Assembly: GCF_002482385.1 (NCBI RefSeq)
Contig: NZ_DLFW01000002.1
Span: forward strand, 487,238-551,237
DNA length: 64,000 bases
From: Dysgonomonas sp. UBA7710
GTDB taxonomy: Bacteria; Bacteroidota; Bacteroidia; Bacteroidales; Dysgonomonadaceae
Direction of reading: 5' to 3'
Position 1 is the stretch's first letter. Each line of letters begins with the position of its first letter. This document shows positions 60,722 to 64,000 of the stretch, piece after piece. The notes under the pieces are model-generated. The model saw only the letters and a list, made by a program, of their open reading frames with translations, ran no database searches and was not told the origin of the DNA. Made by a program: the position numbers and the translations under genes.

Positions 60722-62950
60722 ATGAAAAAGGTATTTTTAGCTTTTGCTGCTTTTGTAATAAGTGGAGCAGGAGCTGTTTATTCTCAACAACAGGCGGATA
60801 GCCTTAAACTCATAAAACTGGAGGAGGTCGTCGTATCTGCGACCCGGGTAAGCCGGGGAGCACCCATCTCGTATTCAGATTTGGGAGAAGTGGAAATTAA
60901 AAAAGATAATGCCGCAAAGAACATTCCTTTTATATTGCAATCTTTACCATCGGTAGTTTCATATACCGAAGGCGGAACAGCCGTAGGAAACACGGCGCTT
61001 CGTATCAGAGGTACGGATGCAAGCCGTATAAATGTGACATTGAACGGTATGCCGCTAAATAATCCGGAAAGTCAGGAGGTGTATTGGGTTAATTTACCTG
61101 ACTTGTCCAACTCACTGCAGAGCATGCAGGTGCAGCGTGGAGTGGGTACCTCGACAAACGGTACGGCCTCTTTTGGAGCCAGCATCTCGATGCAGACAGC
61201 CGGAGGAAAGGGAAATAAAGCATATGCCGACCTGTCATCTGCCTATGGGCAATACAATACTTTATTGCTGACAGGCGCAGCCGGAACAGGTATCATGAAA
61301 AATGGCCTGTCGCTCGATGCCCGCTATTCATATATCAAGAGTGACGGATATATACGGAACGGAAAAGTAGACCACAAGAATATATATGCGGCATTGTCGC
61401 ACTATTCCGATAAACAATTGATTCGTCTTATTTATATGAATGGTATCCAACATACGGGTATTACGTGGGAAGGCATAAGTCCTGAAATGATAAAAATTAA
61501 CAGGCGCTATAATCCTGCCGGAGAATATAAAGATGATAATGGCAGAACCCAATATTATGATAACGAAACGGATAACTATTATTCCAATATAGGACAATTG
61601 ATTTATACCCGTTATCTGACAAACAGGCTGACACTGAATGTAAACCTGAGTTATAATAATGGTTACGGCTATTACGAGAATTATAAAGTAGATGAGGATT
61701 TTGCTGATTACGGACTAGGTAAACAAATTGTAGGAGGGACGACCTATGAGAGTTCGGATCTTACATTGCGTAAACTGATGCAAAATGACTTTTATGTAGG
61801 CGGGTTCAATCTGGATTATAAAGCTGGTAAGTTGGGCATTACGGCCGGAGCAATGTACAGCTATTATGATGGATCGCATTACGGTAAACTATTGTGGGTA
61901 AAGCATAATGAGAATATCCCGGAAGGGTATAACTGGAATCGGAATACAGCCGTAAAACAGGACATGAACGCCTTTCTTAAAATGGAATACCGTCCGGTAG
62001 ATAACCTGTCGCTATTTGCGGAGGTACAGGAACGCTATATAGATTATCGCATGAATGGATTGGACGATGATCTGATGGATTTGACCAATAAGAATTATTA
62101 TAACTTTATAAATCCGAAAGGCGGAATCTCATTCCGGTTCAGTAACTATAATGAGATTTACGGATCATTCGGGATTTCTAACAGGGAACCATTACGCGCA
62201 GACCTGAAAGAATCACTGAAAGGCGGAGGTTCGCGAAGTATTGCTCCCGAAAAGCTATATGATTATGAGTTGGGTTATAAGTATGCTAATTCAATGGTTT
62301 CATTCAGCGCCAATTTCTATTATATGGATTATAAAGACCAGTTGGTACAAACCGGTAAACTGAATGATATCGGTTATAAATTGCAGGAAAATGTACCGGA
62401 CAGTTACCGTACAGGTATAGAACTATCATTGGCTTATACCCCTACCGAATGGTTGCGCCTGGATGGGAACCTGACATTGAGCCGCAATAAGATAAAGAAC
62501 TATACGGTTTATTACGATCTGTATGATAATCAGAATGACTGGAATCAGGTAGGACAAGTTTCGGAATTCCATAAATCGACTGATATTTCATTCTCTCCGA
62601 ATACGGTGGGTAGCCTCGGCGTTACATTTAAACCATTCGAGAAAGAAGATTTTACGCTGTCTTTTATCAATAAGTATGTTGGTCGTATGTATTATGATAA
62701 CACCTCGAATGCCGAAAATCGTTTGTCAGATTATTTTATAACCGATATGGTGGCTTCATATACACTGGATGCCCATAAAATAGGTAAATTTGATTTTCAG
62801 TTCTTTATCAATAATTTGGCAAGTATCAAATATAGTGCGAATGCATGGGTATATACTGCCCGTTTCGAAGATGGGAGCGAATCGGTTGACCGTGGTTTAT
62901 ATCCACAGGCAGGCGCGAACCTGCTGGGGAAAATAAGATACCGCTTCTGA
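60722..62950 (+). CDS. TonB-dependent outer-membrane receptor, probable thiamine transporter (OMP-thi)
   Basis: A 742-residue TonB-dependent receptor with a signal peptide to about residue 21 (AGAVYSQ) and a TonB-box-like KLEEVVVSATR (residues 32-42). Then come the plug domain (IPFILQSLPSVVSYTEGGT, LRIRGTDASRINVTLNGMPLN, VQRGVGTSTNGTASFG) and a beta-barrel ending in the terminal strand GKIRYRF. The CarboxypepD-like N-terminal domain of SusC is absent. The TPP riboswitch upstream and the PnuC/PnuT gene downstream indicate thiamine or a derivative as cargo. That is inference from regulation, not from the receptor sequence. Confidence 0.9.
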   Translation: MKKVFLAFAAFVISGAGAVYSQQQADSLKLIKLEEVVVSATRVSRGAPISYSDLGEVEIKKDNAAKNIPFILQSLPSVVSYTEGGTAVGNTALRIRGTDASRINVTLNGMPLNNPESQEVYWVNLPDLSNSLQSMQVQRGVGTSTNGTASFGASISMQTAGGKGNKAYADLSSAYGQYNTLLLTGAAGTGIMKNGLSLDARYSYIKSDGYIRNGKVDHKNIYAALSHYSDKQLIRLIYMNGIQHTGITWEGISPEMIKINRRYNPAGEYKDDNGRTQYYDNETDNYYSNIGQLIYTRYLTNRLTLNVNLSYNNGYGYYENYKVDEDFADYGLGKQIVGGTTYESSDLTLRKLMQNDFYVGGFNLDYKAGKLGITAGAMYSYYDGSHYGKLLWVKHNENIPEGYNWNRNTAVKQDMNAFLKMEYRPVDNLSLFAEVQERYIDYRMNGLDDDLMDLTNKNYYNFINPKGGISFRFSNYNEIYGSFGISNREPLRADLKESLKGGGSRSIAPEKLYDYELGYKYANSMVSFSANFYYMDYKDQLVQTGKLNDIGYKLQENVPDSYRTGIELSLAYTPTEWLRLDGNLTLSRNKIKNYTVYYDLYDNQNDWNQVGQVSEFHKSTDISFSPNTVGSLGVTFKPFEKEDFTLSFINKYVGRMYYDNTSNAENRLSDYFITDMVASYTLDAHKIGKFDFQFFINNLASIKYSANAWVYTARFEDGSESVDRGLYPQAGANLLGKIRYRF

Positions 62951-62961
62951 TAGAAATATTA

Positions 62962-63035
62962 GTTACGAGTTACGAGTTACAAGTTACGAGTTACAAGTAA
63001 CCGTGTATTGCAACTCGTAACTTGTAACTCGTAAC
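62962..63035 (+). repeat. 24-bp perfect inverted repeat made of heptads, before the PnuT gene
   Basis: Five tandem GTTACRA heptads (62962-62996) face the opposite TAACTYG heptads. Positions 62969-62992 and 63012-63035 are perfect reverse complements over 24 bp, with a 19-nt loop. The repeat sits in the operon spacer 30 bp before the ATG at 63066. No T-tract follows, so it is not a standard terminator. The same heptads precede dapL and the EmrB-like gene. Confidence 0.9.
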
Positions 63036-63065
63036 TGCCCAAAGGGCGAAGTAACCCGTAACTTT

Positions 63066-63665
63066 ATGATGGATTTAATTCTTTCTTTTATAGAAAATAA
63101 CTGGGTAAGTATAACCGGCGCAATTATAGGGCTGGTTTTCCTGTATTTGGAATACAAAGCTAATGTATGGATGTGGGCTGCAAGTATCGTTATGGCCGCA
63201 TTCTATATCTATATATTCTATAAAACAGAGTTGTATGCCAGCATGGGAATTTATATCTATTTCTTTCTGGCTTCTGTCTACGGCTGGATAGTATGGATCA
63301 TGCGTAACAGGGACAAAGATTCGGGAGCGGAGATTATTACCCATGTCGGGAGGCGGTTCATTGTTCCCGTTATTTTAGGAGTGATAATTATCTCGTTGTT
63401 GATTTATTTCATTCTGATACAATTTAGTCACAATCAGTCTTTTATTACTATCGGTGATGCCGTTACCACATCGCTCAATATTGTCGCATTGTGGATGATC
63501 TCCCGTAAGTGGGCCGAGCAGTGGTTGCTCGTAATACCGGCTAACGCAGTATCTAGTATATTGTTATTCATACAACAAGATGTTATGTCGGGAATATTGT
63601 TTTTCATCTTCTTTGTGGTATCTATTTTCGGATATACTAATTGGAGAAGAATGATTACCAGTTAA
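63066..63665 (+). CDS. pnuT: PnuC-family transporter, probably thiamine transporter PnuT
   Basis: A 199-residue membrane protein with about seven hydrophobic segments (starting DLILSFIENNWVSITGAIIG), typical of the PnuC family. These permeases move vitamin precursors by facilitated diffusion: nicotinamide riboside (PnuC), riboflavin (PnuX) or thiamine (PnuT). The WKAN/YLEYKANVWMWAAS region and the C-terminal RKWAEQWLLVIPANAVSS fit the family. The TPP riboswitch upstream of the operon points to thiamine. No thiamine pyrophosphokinase gene follows directly; the next gene is a glycosyltransferase on the same strand. Confidence 0.85.
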   Translation: MMDLILSFIENNWVSITGAIIGLVFLYLEYKANVWMWAASIVMAAFYIYIFYKTELYASMGIYIYFFLASVYGWIVWIMRNRDKDSGAEIITHVGRRFIVPVILGVIIISLLIYFILIQFSHNQSFITIGDAVTTSLNIVALWMISRKWAEQWLLVIPANAVSSILLFIQQDVMSGILFFIFFVVSIFGYTNWRRMITS

Positions 63666-63772
63666 TTAAGTATCTAAAAATAAGCTAAAGGAAATATATA
63701 AAATCAATATTTTTCTCAATAATAGATTATTCCTATTATCTTTACAATTTCAAATTGTAGGCAAAGCATTAA

Positions 63773-64000
63773 ATGAAGATTTTCCAAATCATAACAGTTT
63801 CAGAATATGGGGGAGCGCAGACGATTGTGGCAAATCTTGTTAAAACTTTGAGTTCCGAACACGAACTGTTTGTTTTATATGGAGGCGATGGCGAAGCATG
63901 GAACGCTTTAGGAAATAATTTTACAAAAATAAAATTAAACAATCACCGCAAAGAGGTATCAATAAGAGATATAGGTCTGCTCCTCAAACTTTATTATTAT
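63773..64000 (+). CDS. Glycosyltransferase family 4-like protein, N-terminal part (cut by window edge)
   Basis: The frame starts at the ATG at 63773 and is open through the right edge (76 residues visible). MKIFQIITVSEYGGAQTIV followed by ANLVKTLSSEHELFVLY is the N-terminal Rossmann strand and glycine-rich turn (GGAQ) typical of GT4-type nucleotide-sugar glycosyltransferases, as in capsule and O-antigen loci. No downstream context is available. A near-consensus TATCTTTA lies at 63737-63744. Confidence 0.8.
   Translation, partial: MKIFQIITVSEYGGAQTIVANLVKTLSSEHELFVLYGGDGEAWNALGNNFTKIKLNNHRKEVSIRDIGLLLKLYYY

Noticed and set aside
62962..63035. Intrinsic terminator between the receptor and PnuT genes
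   Set aside because: The stem is long but has no T-tract and lies inside an apparent operon controlled by one riboswitch.
1..64000. tRNA or rRNA genes
   Set aside because: All spacers were read for cloverleaf or rRNA-like sequence by eye and none was seen; a tRNAscan/Infernal run would be decisive.

Overview
The window is chromosomal DNA from a Bacteroidota bacterium, most likely order Bacteroidales and possibly close to Dysgonomonas or Parabacteroides (the genus is a guess). The support is a GldL-GldM-GldN type IX secretion locus, a type III glutamine synthetase, LL-diaminopimelate aminotransferase, lipoproteins whose lipidated Cys is followed by an acidic run, AT-rich spacers, and repeated promoters of the Bacteroidota form TTTG-N(18-20)-TAnnTTTG. 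No rRNA, tRNA, CRISPR array, prophage or intact insertion sequence was seen. All genes look intact except the two cut by the window edges.

Layout. 1-2.9 kb: gldL (partial), gldM, gldN. 3.0-5.8 kb: four-subunit 2-oxoacid:ferredoxin oxidoreductase operon (minus strand). 5.9-9.8 kb: YbaK-type deacylase, pdxH, a repeat island, DUF2023 protein plus flavodoxin, and rplU-rpmA. 10-28 kb: nitrogen and lysine metabolism (asnB, dapF, dapL, type III glutamine synthetase, gltB, gltD), then lipoproteins and two NlpC/P60 hydrolases. 28-34 kb: creatininase-family protein, AddA/RecB-like helicase-nuclease, SUI1-like factor, mgsA, then a GC-rich structured non-coding element. 34.5-39.1 kb: MarR, TolC, EmrA-like and EmrB-like drug-efflux operon. 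39.2-44.2 kb: serA, serC, DUF1015 protein, pncB. 44.2-49.8 kb: a second repeat island, then a murA/murB/rfbB gene string. 50-51.4 kb: gdhA. 52-53.2 kb: a third repeat island containing a candidate small RNA. 53.2-59.8 kb: clpC, a TS-N-like protein and a Dna2-like nuclease-helicase. 60.4-63.7 kb: a TPP riboswitch controlling a TonB-dependent receptor and a PnuC/PnuT transporter, an apparent thiamine uptake operon. The window ends inside a glycosyltransferase.

The genes together give ammonium assimilation and distribution (gdhA, glutamine synthetase, gltBD, asnB), lysine/diaminopimelate and peptidoglycan precursor synthesis (dapL, dapF, murA, murB), serine synthesis (serA, serC), thiamine import, and protein export.

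The part least explained by known families is the non-coding DNA. Spacers carry families of 7-8 bp words in short tandem runs. Some form long near-perfect inverted repeats (24/24 bp before the PnuT gene, 20/22 bp before gltD, 20/24 bp on either side of serA). Copies recur exactly tens of kilobases apart. There are also two MITE-like palindromic elements, one 533-bp GC-rich element with 20-bp perfect terminal inverted repeats, and a minus-strand promoter driving a short hairpin RNA. I cannot say from memory whether these families have been described.
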